Origin: Actinobacillus capsulatus DSM 19761
Lineage (GTDB): Bacteria > Pseudomonadota > Gammaproteobacteria > Enterobacterales > Pasteurellaceae
Direction of reading: 5' to 3'
Length of the DNA stretch: 64,000 nucleotides
NCBI RefSeq assembly: GCF_000374285.1
Contig: NZ_KB893941.1
Coordinates: 46,023 to 110,022 of the forward strand
Under the pieces are notes generated by a model, which saw nothing but the letters and a program-made list of their open reading frames with translations, had not been told where the DNA came from and ran no database searches. Position 1 is the first letter of the stretch. Each line of letters starts with the position of its first letter. The position numbers and the translations under genes were made by a program. Below are positions 52,033 through 61,714 of this stretch, piece by piece.

Positions 52033-52332
52033 TTATTCAGTGATAACTATCTTAGAAAGTGTTTCATTTAACTTTTTTGCGAGTTCATATTGTTCTGTAA
52101 TCGCGTTCCAGATAGCATCTTGGGAGAGTACACTGTAATTTCCATAAGTCTCTAGGTGGATGTTGTCTGCATTATCGTAGAGCTCTAGCCACAAGGGGCT
52201 ATGATAAAATTGATCGAGTTGCTGCATGAGCTGGTAGGCTTCTTCCCACTGGCTGAGGCTTTTTTCTAATTCCAGTAAGAGTTTAACTAACTTGCCGTAA
52301 TTATCTTGTATTTGTTGAATATTTTGTTGCAT
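52033..52332 (-). CDS. DUF4298 domain protein
   Basis: A 99-residue acidic, helical protein. The segment MQQNIQQIQDNYGKLVKLLLELEKSL is a likely coiled coil, and YHSPLWLELYDN followed by YGNYSVLSQDAIWNAI is the DUF4298 hallmark (a D-YY-S-W pattern and a LSQDA element). No function is known for the family. It is intracellular, with no signal peptide. It lies downstream of the ushA-type gene on the same strand, but a terminator at 52375-52406 separates them, and it is next to the decayed tRNA-adjacent region. Confidence 0.75.
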   Translation of the reverse strand: MQQNIQQIQDNYGKLVKLLLELEKSLSQWEEAYQLMQQLDQFYHSPLWLELYDNADNIHLETYGNYSVLSQDAIWNAITEQYELAKKLNETLSKIVITE

Positions 52333-52374
52333 ATTTAGATTAATTTCCTGCTATATGATGAATGCTATGAAAGT

Positions 52375-52406
52375 AAAAAAGCTAAGCATAACGCTTAGCT
52401 TTTTTG
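52375..52406 (-). terminator. Terminator of the ushA-type gene
   Basis: AAAAAAGCTAAGC and GCTTAGCTTTTTT form a long perfect stem around ATAAC, with T-runs on both strands. Confidence 0.9.
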
Positions 52407-52414
52407 TTTAGTGT

Positions 52415-54058
52415 TTACTTAAAGATAATATCTTCTTTAGGATCGAATTTACTTGCATCAATGACTTTGTTTTCTTCAAAGTATTTTTTCAACATTTCTG
52501 CATCAATAAAGCCAGTATTTACGTAGCTAGGGTGTCTTTTCATTACTGGGTAACCATCACCACCAGCAGTTAGATAATCCGGAATGGATACTTTATATGT
52601 TTTATTCGGGTCAAACGGTTTTCCTGCAATTTTAACATTTGAGATTGCTTTCGCCGTACGATCTACAGTCATAGAAATGCCAGCAAATTGAGGATACGCG
52701 CCTGTATCAACTTCTTTTAATGCAACAGTCGTTAAGAAATCTAATAACTCTTGACCCTTAAGATCAATAGTAGAAATCATATTACCAAAAGGTTGAACTG
52801 TTAATAAAGTTTTATAAGTTACTTTACCTTCTTCAATAGAAGCGCGCACACCACCAGAGTTCACGATACCGATATCTGCTTTTACACGCTCTTTTTGTGA
52901 TTGAGAAATTAAGCGTCCTAAGTTTGTTTGGATGAAGCGTACGTGTTCACGTTTGCCGTCTAATAAGCCCTTCACTTCACCAACTTCAACGCTTAATAAT
53001 TTATCACCTTCATCTTGATATTTTTTTAAGTGAGCAAATAGCGCTTGATCCGGTTTGATTTCGGCTTGGTAAAGTTGGTATTCCTTTTTACCATCTTCTT
53101 TTTTGATAGTTTTTTTCAAGTTAATTGGAATAAGTTCATATTTAACCAATGTTGTTTTGCCGTTCTTAAATTCGAAATCAGCACGACCTACATATTTGCC
53201 CCATTCTCCAGCTTGCATAATCCAAGTACCATTTTGGTAATCAGGTCTACAGCTATCGCCTGGGGAATATTTCGCTCTAAATTGACCTTTTTCGTCAAAA
53301 CATACGGTATCATGAGTATGGCCTCCGATAATGATGTCAAATGCACCTTTATCTAGAGTTCTTGCCATAGTTACATCGCCTGGTGCATTGCTGCCATGTT
53401 TACCATCTAAGTACCATCCCATATGGGTTAACGCAATACGCACATCCGGTTTTTCGGTTTTATTAATTTCAGATAACATCTCTTTAGCTGTGCTAATTGG
53501 ATCTTTAAAAATAACGTTTTCTGTTACATCGGGATTACCTAATTTACCGGTATCTTCTGTGGTTAACCCGACAACAGCAACTTTTAATCCTTGCTTGTCT
53601 AGCATTACATAAGGTTTAGTAAGTTCTTTTTGAGTGCGTTTATTGATTACGTTTGCAGATATAAGCGGGAAATTGGCCCATTTCTCTTGCATACTTAATA
53701 CCTGAAGTGGAAAATCAAATTCATGGTTACCTAATACCATCGCTTCATAACCAATTGCATTTAAACCTTCATAATCAGGGCGAGCATTTTGCATATCAGA
53801 TTCAGGTACGCCAGTATTAATATCACCGGCATTTAAGATAATTGTTGAGCCACCTTTGGCTTCAACTTCTTTCTTAATATTGTCAACTAAGGTTTTCTGA
53901 GCCGCAAGGCCGTATTCGCCTTTATCATTGTGCCAGAAATGTCCATGGATATCATTAGTGTGCAAAAGCGTAAATGTGTAGGTTTTATCTGCTTGGTATG
54001 CCATCGCAGAGGTTGCCGAAAGGAGTGCAACAGAGAGAAGTGCTTTATTAAATTTCAT
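52415..54058 (-). CDS. ushA: Periplasmic 5'-nucleotidase / UDP-sugar hydrolase
   Basis: Hydrolyses external nucleotides (and possibly UDP-sugars) in the periplasm so nucleosides can be imported. The ATG at 54058, with GAGG upstream, gives 547 residues with a signal peptide cleaved after SAMA at about 20. The longer frame to 54100 is rejected. The metallophosphatase motifs are LLHTNDIHGHFW, LNAGDINTG, VLGNHEFDF, IALTHMGWY and IIGGHTHDT. The C-terminal domain has NSGGVRASIEEG and the substrate-stacking TAGGDGYPV region. NadN, the NAD nucleotidase of H. influenzae, is a close alternative. Confidence 0.88.
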   Translation of the reverse strand: MKFNKALLSVALLSATSAMAYQADKTYTFTLLHTNDIHGHFWHNDKGEYGLAAQKTLVDNIKKEVEAKGGSTIILNAGDINTGVPESDMQNARPDYEGLNAIGYEAMVLGNHEFDFPLQVLSMQEKWANFPLISANVINKRTQKELTKPYVMLDKQGLKVAVVGLTTEDTGKLGNPDVTENVIFKDPISTAKEMLSEINKTEKPDVRIALTHMGWYLDGKHGSNAPGDVTMARTLDKGAFDIIIGGHTHDTVCFDEKGQFRAKYSPGDSCRPDYQNGTWIMQAGEWGKYVGRADFEFKNGKTTLVKYELIPINLKKTIKKEDGKKEYQLYQAEIKPDQALFAHLKKYQDEGDKLLSVEVGEVKGLLDGKREHVRFIQTNLGRLISQSQKERVKADIGIVNSGGVRASIEEGKVTYKTLLTVQPFGNMISTIDLKGQELLDFLTTVALKEVDTGAYPQFAGISMTVDRTAKAISNVKIAGKPFDPNKTYKVSIPDYLTAGGDGYPVMKRHPSYVNTGFIDAEMLKKYFEENKVIDASKFDPKEDIIFK

Positions 54059-54136
54059 AAGAACCTCAAATTTAGATTGATATGCAAAAAAAATGGGCAT
54101 TAGATAGGAGATCCTATAAATCTATTGCTCATATGA

Positions 54137-54499
54137 TTAAAAAATAAGAATAAGTAGCCATGTTATCGCAAATAGTACCATTGCCATAAATACGGCTGCA
54201 GAACTGATGTCTTTCGCTCGCCCTGATAATTCATGGAAATCAGAACCGATCCTATCGACGGCAGCCTCAATTGCGCTATTTAATAATTCGGTAATCAGCA
54301 CTAAAAACACAGTACTTAGCAGTAAAAGTTTTTCAATGATATCGTTGCCAAGTAGTAATGCAAGAGGGATTAAAATCGTTGCACACCAAATTTCTTGGCG
54401 AAATGCGGGTTCATTAATGTAAGCTGCTTTAAGCCCTTTCATTGAATAGCCAGCAGCACGAATAACACGTTGAAAGTCTGCTTTATTTTCAGGTTTCAT
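54137..54499 (-). CDS. dgkA: Diacylglycerol kinase
   Basis: Small trimeric inner-membrane kinase that recycles diacylglycerol from membrane-derived-oligosaccharide or lipid A modification. It has 120 residues from the ATG at 54499. The ATG at 54541 adds residues that do not match the family. The amphipathic start MKPENKADFQRVIRAAGYSMKGL is followed by three membrane helices. The catalytic block is ELLNSAIEAAVDRIG with the base Glu. It lies 78 bases before the ushA-type gene on the minus strand, with no terminator in between, so they may share transcription. Confidence 0.94.
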   Translation of the reverse strand: MKPENKADFQRVIRAAGYSMKGLKAAYINEPAFRQEIWCATILIPLALLLGNDIIEKLLLLSTVFLVLITELLNSAIEAAVDRIGSDFHELSGRAKDISSAAVFMAMVLFAITWLLILIF

Positions 54500-54775
54500 T
54501 TTATTTCTCAAAATAGTTTTATTAATAAAAAGTGCGTGCATTCTACCTGAAAGAAATCGGTTGCGAAAAGCATTTTTCTTGGTTCGAGCCTATCTATATT
54601 TGTTTGATATAGAGAAATAACAAATTTTAATCACTAATATATAAAAATCTAATAAAAATGCATAAGTAACTATTCCCAAAAAGGGTATTTTCCGCTAATC
54701 TCAAATTTTCATATTCATCTAGGTGGATAGACGGCTAGCTGTTTATTCTGTTTTAGTCTTTAATAGCGAAATATT

Positions 54776-55987
54776 ATGAGTAATTCATCTTTATCTTCAA
54801 AAATTTTCGGGGGCAACTTAGTCTTACGTATTGCCATCGGTTTAGTACTAGGTTTGTGTTTAGCATCCGTTAATCCTGATTGGGCAAAAAGCGTTGGCGT
54901 ATTAGGTCAATTTTTTGTTAAATCACTTCGAGTAATTGCACCGATTCTTGTATTTGTCTTAGTGCTTTCTGCAATTGCAAATAAAGAAGTAGGTTCAGAC
55001 AGTAAATTAAAACCGATTTTAGTAATGTACATTTTAGGTACATTCGTCGCTGCATTGACAGCAGTGATATTTAGTTTCCTTTTCCCAACAACATTAGAAC
55101 TTGTTTCAAATCCAGATAATTTAAATCCTCCGCAAGGTATTGGGGAAATTATCAAAACAGTCGTATTCAATTTAGTTGATAACCCGTTACAAGCATTAGC
55201 AAATGCTAACTTTATCGGTATTTTAGCTTGGGCAATCGGTTTAGGTATTGCGTTACGTCATGCGGCGCCAAGCACTAAAACATTTTTAAACGATTTTGCG
55301 GAAGCAGTATCTTATGTTGTTAAAATTGTAATCGCTTTTGCACCTATCGGTGTATTCGGTTTAGTAGCTGAAACGATTGCTAAAAATGGTATTGATGCAT
55401 TTGCTGGTTATGCACGTTTATTAGGCGTATTACTTGGTTCAATGGTGTTTGTAGCATTTGTGTTAAATCCATTAATCGTATATTGGAAAATTCGCCGTAA
55501 CCCATACCCATTAACGTTAACCTGTTTACGTGAAAGTGGTGTAACTGCATTCTTTACTCGTAGCTCAGCAGCAAATATTCCGGTAAATATGAATCTAGCT
55601 AAACGTTTAGGCGTACGTGATGAAATCGCTTCAGTGGCTATTCCGCTTGGTGCGAATATTAATATGGCTGGTGCTGCAATTACCGTAACTGTGTTGACGT
55701 TAGCGGCAGCTTATACCCAAAATATTCATCCTGATTTTTCAACGGCATTGTTATTAAGTATTGTTGCTGCGATTTGTGCGTGTGGTGCATCAGGTGTTGC
55801 AGGTGGTTCGTTATTACTTATTCCGTTAGCGTGTAGCTTATTCGATATTCCAAATGATATTGCGGCACAGGTAATCGGTGTTGGTTTTATCATTGGTGTG
55901 ATTCAAGATTCTGCGGAAACTGCATTAAACTCATCAACAGACGTATTATTTACCGCAGCGGTAAGTATGGCTGAAGATAATAAGTAA
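54776..55987 (+). CDS. sstT: Serine/threonine:sodium symporter SstT
   Basis: Inner-membrane dicarboxylate/amino-acid:cation symporter (DAACS family) for serine and threonine. It has 403 residues with 8 to 9 hydrophobic segments and the hairpin signatures [14 protein letters not shown] and [19 protein letters not shown]. SstT starts with [13 protein letters not shown], as here. Specificity within DAACS is assigned from these motifs and overall length. It is monocistronic, divergent from dgkA, and followed by the comEC control region. Confidence 0.95.
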   Translation: MSNSSLSSKIFGGNLVLRIAIGLVLGLCLASVNPDWAKSVGVLGQFFVKSLRVIAPILVFVLVLSAIANKEVGSDSKLKPILVMYILGTFVAALTAVIFSFLFPTTLELVSNPDNLNPPQGIGEIIKTVVFNLVDNPLQALANANFIGILAWAIGLGIALRHAAPSTKTFLNDFAEAVSYVVKIVIAFAPIGVFGLVAETIAKNGIDAFAGYARLLGVLLGSMVFVAFVLNPLIVYWKIRRNPYPLTLTCLRESGVTAFFTRSSAANIPVNMNLAKRLGVRDEIASVAIPLGANINMAGAAITVTVLTLAAAYTQNIHPDFSTALLLSIVAAICACGASGVAGGSLLLIPLACSLFDIPNDIAAQVIGVGFIIGVIQDSAETALNSSTDVLFTAAVSMAEDNK

Positions 55988-56042
55988 TTTACGTAAGATT
56001 TTATGCAGTTTATTTAATCAATAGGAATTACTAAGATTAACT

Positions 56043-56062
56043 TTTGCGATCTAGATCGCAAA
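56043..56062. promoter_or_regulatory. CRP-S (Sxy-dependent) site of comEC
   Basis: TTTGCGATCTAGATCGCAAA is a perfect 20-base palindrome. Its TGCGA-N6-TCGCA core is the CRP-S form that needs both CRP and Sxy in Pasteurellaceae, as opposed to TGTGA-N6-TCACA. The centre is 72 bases before the comEC start. Confidence 0.9.
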
Positions 56063-56081
56063 CTTTAACTTAGCTGTCCAC

Positions 56082-56141
56082 AAGCGGTCGAAAATTTAGC
56101 ATACTTTGCAAAAAGGTATTTGCTATGAATCTCGACCGCTT
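56082..56141 (+). promoter_or_regulatory. Uptake-signal hairpin enclosing the comEC ribosome binding site and start
   Basis: AAGCGGTCGA at 56082-56091 and its exact complement TCGACCGCTT at 56132-56141 form a 10-bp stem. The 40-base loop contains the AAAGG ribosome binding site (about 56112-56115) and the ATG at 56125. The right arm encodes part of MNLDRF. Confidence 0.6.
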
Positions 56142-58419
56142 TGTTTTTATCCTTTCCTTATCTTTTCTACCGTTACTTCTTTTACCTCGAGAGTGGTTTA
56201 TACATGGCTGTTGGGTAACGGTTCTAATTATTGTTATAGGAATAGCCCAAAAACAACGATTAACAATTTTGTTAGGTTTTCTAATGTTAATGAGTTATTG
56301 GCAGATTACTGACATAGCAAGTAATGCAAACAAATATGTAACATCTTCCCAACAGCCATATCGGTTCCAAGTTCAGAAAATTATTAAGCAGGCTGAGTTT
56401 CAAACAGCATTTGTGAAGTTAGAAAATGGTGAGCTTATTTATTTAAATTGGCAATCGGATGAACCGTTAGAATTAGAGCAATATTATCAAGCGAATTTTA
56501 AGATACGGCCTATTTCTTCTCGTTTAAATATTGGAAATTTTGACCGTCAACGTTGGTTTTTTGCACACCATATAAATGGTAGCGCAACGGTTAAGAAAGT
56601 ACAAAAACTAGCGCTTTCGTCTTCTCTCTCTTTGCGTGTTCAATGGCTGGAATATATCAGAAAACAATTGGAACCATTTCCTTCTAAAGGGTTGTTATTA
56701 GCATTAGCTTTTGGTGAGCGTGCTTGGTTAGTGAATTCGGATTGGCAATTGTTTCAACAAACTTCTACTGCTCATTTAATAGCGATTTCCGGCTTACATA
56801 TAGGTCTAGCGATGGGGATCGGATTTTGGTTGGCAAAATGTATTCAGTGGTTTTTTTTACGAGTGGGAGTCTTATCTGCTGGAAGCATTTCTATTTTTTT
56901 CCCGAGAGGTATGGGGCTAGTTTTGGCTATTTCCTATAGTTATTTATCTGGCTTTGCAATTCCTACTTTACGGGCGTTACTTGCGATTTCTCTTGTCTTA
57001 TTATGTCAATGGTTACGCCGCTATTACACAGCTTGGCAATTATGGTGGCGTATTGTTGCGTTATTACTTGTGCTTGATCCCCTCTCGATTCTATCGGATA
57101 GCTTTTGGCTGTCGGTTCTAGCCGTACTCAGTTTAATTATTTGGTATCAGTATTTTCCGCTGGTAAAGCTTTTTCCTTTTTGCAAAAAATGGCAGAAATT
57201 TAACCGCTTATGGTTATCGCTAGTACATTTGCAATTGGGGATTTTTCTTGTGTTTTCTCCGGTCCAATTTTTCTTTTTTGAGGGGATTTCACCTTGGGCA
57301 TTTATTGCCAATTTTCTGATTGTTCCTTTATATAGTGTGCTGTTAGTACCATTAGTTATTTTTTCATTGTTAACAAACAATATATTAAATAGCTGGGCTT
57401 GGGCGGATTGGTTGGTACAGGGGAGTTTGAAAATGCTTTCTTTTCTCTCTTCCGATTGGATAGCATTAAGCCAAAGTGAGCAATGTTATTTGTTGATTTT
57501 AAATGCATTGTGTCTGTTGTTACTTTACCTCATACAAGAAAAATTATTTATAAGATATTGGAAACAGTTGGGATTAGTTGTCTTAAGTAGCGGTTTTGCG
57601 ATTTTCTTCATCAAGTTTCCGGTTTCACTGGAATGGGTAACATTTGATGTCGGACAAGGGCTTGCACAGGCACTTGTTTATCAGGATAGCGGTAAAAAAC
57701 GTGCCATTCTTTACGATACGGGGGCAAGCTGGAAAGATAAATCAGGGAGAACGGGTTCAATGGCTCAATTAGAAATTTTGCCTTATTTGAAGCGTAATGG
57801 TATTCAAGTAGAAGCCGTTTTTTTAAGCCATGACGATAATGATCACTCCGGTGGAGTGGAAGATATTCTTGCTGAATATCCTCAAGCACGTCTAATTTCG
57901 GCAAGTACTCGCCGTTATGCAAAGTATGATCCTGAAGCCTGTGTCGCTGGTCAAACATGGCAATTTGGGCAATTTGAATTAAAAGCGATTTATCCGATAT
58001 CACGAGTAAAACGCGCGAAGAACGAAGATTCTTGCATTATTTTGGTAAAAATAGACCGCTTCTCATTGCTATTTACCGGTGATACGACTTCGACAAAAGA
58101 ACGTGTATTTGCAAATCAAATCGGGCAAATTGATTTCTTACAGATTCCTCATCATGGTAGTAAAACGAGTTCCAGTTATACTTTATTAGCTCAGACGAAA
58201 CCACAAATCGCTATTATCTCTGCAGGGCGCTGGAATCCTTGGAAAATGCCTCATCAGCAAGTATTAGTACGCTTATCACAACAAAATATTAAAACCTTTA
58301 GTACGGCAACGGTAGGGATGGTCAAAGTGAGCTTTGAGAAAGGTAGCTGGAAGTTAGATACGGCGAGAAATAGTAGAAGCCCATGGTATCGAGAGATTTA
58401 TGGGCTTCCAAATCAATAA
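56125..58419 (+). CDS. comEC: ComEC/Rec2 DNA uptake channel protein
   Basis: Inner-membrane channel that passes single-stranded DNA into the cytoplasm during transformation. It has 764 residues. An N-terminal membrane region and OB-like domain at about 60-160 are followed by the Competence domain at about 190-470 (AISGLHIGLAMGIGFW, GFAIPTLRALLAI), then a metallo-beta-lactamase-like C-terminal domain with FLSHDDNDHSGGVEDIL (His-x-Asp-x-Asp-His) and FTGDTTSTKE and QIPHHGSKTSS. All motifs are intact, so the strain probably retains uptake. A CRP-S site and uptake-signal hairpin lie at its 5' end. Confidence 0.94.
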   Translation: MNLDRFVFILSLSFLPLLLLPREWFIHGCWVTVLIIVIGIAQKQRLTILLGFLMLMSYWQITDIASNANKYVTSSQQPYRFQVQKIIKQAEFQTAFVKLENGELIYLNWQSDEPLELEQYYQANFKIRPISSRLNIGNFDRQRWFFAHHINGSATVKKVQKLALSSSLSLRVQWLEYIRKQLEPFPSKGLLLALAFGERAWLVNSDWQLFQQTSTAHLIAISGLHIGLAMGIGFWLAKCIQWFFLRVGVLSAGSISIFFPRGMGLVLAISYSYLSGFAIPTLRALLAISLVLLCQWLRRYYTAWQLWWRIVALLLVLDPLSILSDSFWLSVLAVLSLIIWYQYFPLVKLFPFCKKWQKFNRLWLSLVHLQLGIFLVFSPVQFFFFEGISPWAFIANFLIVPLYSVLLVPLVIFSLLTNNILNSWAWADWLVQGSLKMLSFLSSDWIALSQSEQCYLLILNALCLLLLYLIQEKLFIRYWKQLGLVVLSSGFAIFFIKFPVSLEWVTFDVGQGLAQALVYQDSGKKRAILYDTGASWKDKSGRTGSMAQLEILPYLKRNGIQVEAVFLSHDDNDHSGGVEDILAEYPQARLISASTRRYAKYDPEACVAGQTWQFGQFELKAIYPISRVKRAKNEDSCIILVKIDRFSLLFTGDTTSTKERVFANQIGQIDFLQIPHHGSKTSSSYTLLAQTKPQIAIISAGRWNPWKMPHQQVLVRLSQQNIKTFSTATVGMVKVSFEKGSWKLDTARNSRSPWYREIYGLPNQ

Positions 58420-58432
58420 TTGCCTTTCTTAA

Positions 58433-59518
58433 TTAAGGAACATCATTTAATGCATTCGGATTTTTTGAAATAAACATTGCATCGCCATAACTAAAGAAGC
58501 GATATTTCGCTTCTACCGCATGTTTATACGCATTCATTGTGTTGCGGTAACCGGCAAATGCAGAAACTAACATAATTAGCGTTGATTCAGGTAAATGGAA
58601 GTTTGTGACTAACGCATCAACGATACGAAATGTTTTGCCCGGATAAAGGAAAATACAGGTGTCAGAGAAAAACGGTGCAATCAATTTACCTTCTTGTTCG
58701 GCAGCTTGAGCGGCACTTTCAATCGAACGAACAGAAGTGGTGCCAACGGCAATAACATGTTTGCCGGCTGCTTTAGTTGCTAAAATTTGATCGACAACAT
58801 CTTGGCTCACTTCGGTGTATTCAGCGTGCATTTTGTGATCCAAAATATTATTCACACGTACCGGTTGGAATGTACCCGCGCCAACGTGTAATGTTACGAA
58901 CGCTATATTAACTCCTTTTGCTTTGAGCTTTTCAAGCGTTGGTGTATCAAAATGCAAACCAGCAGTCGGTGCAGCCACCGCACCTAAAACTTTACTATAA
59001 ACGGTTTGATAACGTTCTTGGTCAGCATCTTCGTCCGGACGATCAATATACGGCGGTAATGGCATATGACCGGCTTGTTGAAGTAAATCAAACAGCGGTT
59101 TCTCTTCGGTGAAATGTAATTCAAACAATGCCTCATGGCGGGCAGCCATGATCGCTTTAAAGCCGTTACCTTCTCCGAGTTTATCTTCACCAAGTACAAG
59201 TTCCGCACCTTCTTTCGGTGCTTTTGAAGCACGCACGTGCGCTAAACAGCGATGTTCATCTAAAACTCGCTCAACTAAAACTTCTAATTTCCCACCACTG
59301 GCTTTGCGTCCGTACAAGCGTGCAGGAATAACACGCGTATTATTGAATATCAGCAAATCACCTGCTTCAATTTGCGTTAATAAGTCGGAGAATTGTTTAT
59401 CGGAAAATTCCCCGGTTTCACCGGTTAACTGTAATAAGCGGCTAGCGGTACGTTCCGCAGTAGGATAGCGAGCGATAAGTTCGTCAGGTAAGTCAAAATG
59501 GAAATCAGAAACTAACAT
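58433..59518 (-). CDS. queA: S-adenosylmethionine:tRNA ribosyltransferase-isomerase QueA
   Basis: Adds the ribosyl group of SAM to preQ1-modified tRNA to form epoxyqueuosine. It has 361 residues. The [29 protein letters not shown] start, [63 protein letters not shown], and [18 protein letters not shown] motifs are the family signatures. tgt, yajC and secDF do not follow as in E. coli. It converges with comEC (13-base gap), so comEC and queA transcripts end face to face with no obvious terminator. Confidence 0.96.
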   Translation of the reverse strand: MLVSDFHFDLPDELIARYPTAERTASRLLQLTGETGEFSDKQFSDLLTQIEAGDLLIFNNTRVIPARLYGRKASGGKLEVLVERVLDEHRCLAHVRASKAPKEGAELVLGEDKLGEGNGFKAIMAARHEALFELHFTEEKPLFDLLQQAGHMPLPPYIDRPDEDADQERYQTVYSKVLGAVAAPTAGLHFDTPTLEKLKAKGVNIAFVTLHVGAGTFQPVRVNNILDHKMHAEYTEVSQDVVDQILATKAAGKHVIAVGTTSVRSIESAAQAAEQEGKLIAPFFSDTCIFLYPGKTFRIVDALVTNFHLPESTLIMLVSAFAGYRNTMNAYKHAVEAKYRFFSYGDAMFISKNPNALNDVP

Positions 59519-59537
59519 GGGAAAACCTCTATAAAAA

Positions 59538-59563
59538 CAGGCTGCCCCTTAAAAGGGGCAGAT
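59538..59563 (-). terminator. Terminator between the yvcK-like pseudogene and queA
   Basis: CTGCCCCTT and AAGGGGCAG form a strong stem around TAA-type bases. The minus-strand side continues CCTGTTTTTAT, so it ends the pseudogene transcript. Confidence 0.78.
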
Positions 59564-59564
59564 G

Positions 59565-60500
59565 TCATGTATTTAATAATTCTACTATATCATTGATTGC
59601 TTTGCTGAGTTTATTTCGATCATGGCGATAAACAACATCGTCATCAGATAAAACTTGCTTTAAGACCTTAATATTTGCCGGTAGATTACTATAGGTAGTT
59701 GGAACGGTGATGATACCATCTAGGCGACTTTTACCAATCCGAGTTTCCAACCATTCTACACGCTCTGTAAATGAAAGAGAGCCGGCAGACCCTGATTCTT
59801 GCTAAATATTATCAATAAAGATTATTTTGGCTTTACTATGTTTGATCGTATTTGATATTTCATCAATAAGTAATGATGGCGTAATGCTCGTCAAAAAACT
59901 ACCGGGACCAAGTACGATTAACTCTGCTTCTTTTACCGCATCAATCGCTTCCGGTGTCGCATTCACACTCAGCATCAGCAATAAATTCCGATGAATTTCT
60001 CCCAGTACATCCACCGAGGCTTCATCGACAATGGTTATACCTGATTTTATTTGTGCGGCTAAATGTACTGGCGATTCAGATATTGGAATCAAACCTGCTC
60101 GAATGTGTAGGCAAGTCTCTAACAAGATTAATGCCTTCAAGCGGTCGAATTTTCATATTTTCTAGCGTTTTTAGAATTAAATTACCTAAGTTATGTCCCG
60201 TCCCGCAAGTTCACCCGCATCGCTGAAACGATATTCAAATAATGCGGATGCAACAGTTGGTTTAGTTATGATCTGGGTTAAACAATTGCACAGATCTCCC
60301 CAAGTAATACCACGGTGTTGGGAACGAATACGATCGGTAGAACCGCCACCATCTGTGGTGGTGACAATTCCGGTAAGTCGTTTCCCAAGGAATGATAGTG
60401 ATGATAATGCTCAACCTAAACCGTGTCCGTCATCAATGGCAACCACCTGACTCATACTATTCAAATAAGGATGACGAGAAGATAGTTTTTGTTCAGGCAT
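59565..60500 (-). pseudogene. yvcK: YvcK/CofD-like (UPF0052) gene, disrupted
   Basis: A complete gene of about 310 codons can be traced on the minus strand from ATG 60500 to TAA 59565, but it is broken. The reconstructed product has [92 protein letters not shown] and DGIITVPTTY: the YvcK family pattern. Lesions are a TGA at 60411-60413 (Arg to stop), a GGGAC tandem duplication at 60195-60204 causing a frameshift, an extra C near 60110, and a TAG at 59802-59804. YvcK proteins bind UDP-sugars and affect carbon use and cell wall. Confidence 0.9.
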
Positions 60501-60589
60501 TTATTTTCCTTTTTATTATTGAACAGAGACTATTATTTTGCATTACGCCATCATATAGAATATATTTTTGCTCTCTCGTAATGATAAAT

Positions 60590-61657
60590 TTATACGATCT
60601 CATCTTCATTTGATGAAGGTAACGCATTAACCACAGCTTTAACCAATGTTGCAAGAGGAATTGCAAAAAACACACCCCAAAATCCCCATAAGCCACCAAA
60701 AATTAACACCGCTACAATAATAGTTAACGGATGTAAATTGACCGCTTCTGAAAATAAAAATGGCACAACTAAATTTCCGTCTAGTAGTTGGCTGATCACG
60801 AAAGCGAGCAGTAAGTAATAGAATTCAGGCGACAATCCAAATTGAAATAAAGCAACTAAAGCAACCGGTATTGTAACTAATACTGCACCGATATAAGGCA
60901 CTAACACTGATAATCCTACCGCTACGGAAAGTAGTAACGGGTAGCGTAAATCAAAGAATAAGAAGAGGGCATAAGTTGCAATACCAACAATCAAAATTTC
61001 TAAGAATTTACCACGGATATAATTTGCAATTTGTTGTTGCATTTCAAACCATACGTTTACCGCTAAACGACGATTTTTCGGCAACATACGCACAAAAGAA
61101 CGCACAAAAAGGTGTTTATCTTTTAACAAGAAAAACACCATTAACGGCACTAAAAATGCGTAAATACCCAATCCTACTAGGCTGATAATAGAATGGACAG
61201 ATAAAGTTAATAAAGATTCTCCGAAACCTAAAATTTTTGTCTTTAAATTGCCCATTAAAGTGTCTAGCATGGCGTAATCAATTAATTCGGGATAATGTTC
61301 CGGTAATGCTTCCAGCCAAGCATTCAATAAGTTGAACATAGAGGGAAGATCCCGAATAAATGTGACCGCTTGGTTCCACAGGCTTGGCAACATCACCATA
61401 AACAGAAAAATAAGCAGCGAGATAAATCCACCTAATACAACGGCCAAACTTAGAAAGCGTGGAAATTTAAAATGGCATGTGAGAAAGCGAATAGGCCATT
61501 CAAGTAAATAGGCAAACACAATTGCTACTAATAATGGCATAATCAGATCGCTGAAGAAATAAATGATACCGAATCCAATCAATAAAATACCGAGTAAAGC
61601 GACTGTTTGCGGGTCATTAAATCTCTGTTTATACCAAGCTTGGAACATTTCAAGCAT
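60590..61657 (-). CDS. perM: PerM / AI-2E transporter family (UPF0118) membrane protein
   Basis: A 355-residue inner-membrane protein with about eight helices in the pattern of the AI-2E exporter family. The N-terminus [37 protein letters not shown] carries paired helices, and the C-terminal [23 protein letters not shown] and [53 protein letters not shown] segments hold the PYIG and G-G-W-G motifs typical of it. E. coli PerM is the closest named type. The substrate is unknown. It starts past the methyltransferase terminator. Confidence 0.9.
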   Translation of the reverse strand: MLEMFQAWYKQRFNDPQTVALLGILLIGFGIIYFFSDLIMPLLVAIVFAYLLEWPIRFLTCHFKFPRFLSLAVVLGGFISLLIFLFMVMLPSLWNQAVTFIRDLPSMFNLLNAWLEALPEHYPELIDYAMLDTLMGNLKTKILGFGESLLTLSVHSIISLVGLGIYAFLVPLMVFFLLKDKHLFVRSFVRMLPKNRRLAVNVWFEMQQQIANYIRGKFLEILIVGIATYALFLFFDLRYPLLLSVAVGLSVLVPYIGAVLVTIPVALVALFQFGLSPEFYYLLLAFVISQLLDGNLVVPFLFSEAVNLHPLTIIVAVLIFGGLWGFWGVFFAIPLATLVKAVVNALPSSNEDEIV

Positions 61658-61680
61658 TCTATTTCCCTCTAATAAATTTG

Positions 61681-61711
61681 AAAAATCCTTCTACGTTATG
61701 TAGAAGGATTT
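61681..61711 (-). terminator. Terminator of the methyltransferase gene
   Basis: AAATCCTTCTAC and GTAGAAGGATTT form a 12-bp perfect stem around GTTAT, with T-runs on the minus-strand side. Confidence 0.85.
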
Positions 61712-61714
61712 AAA

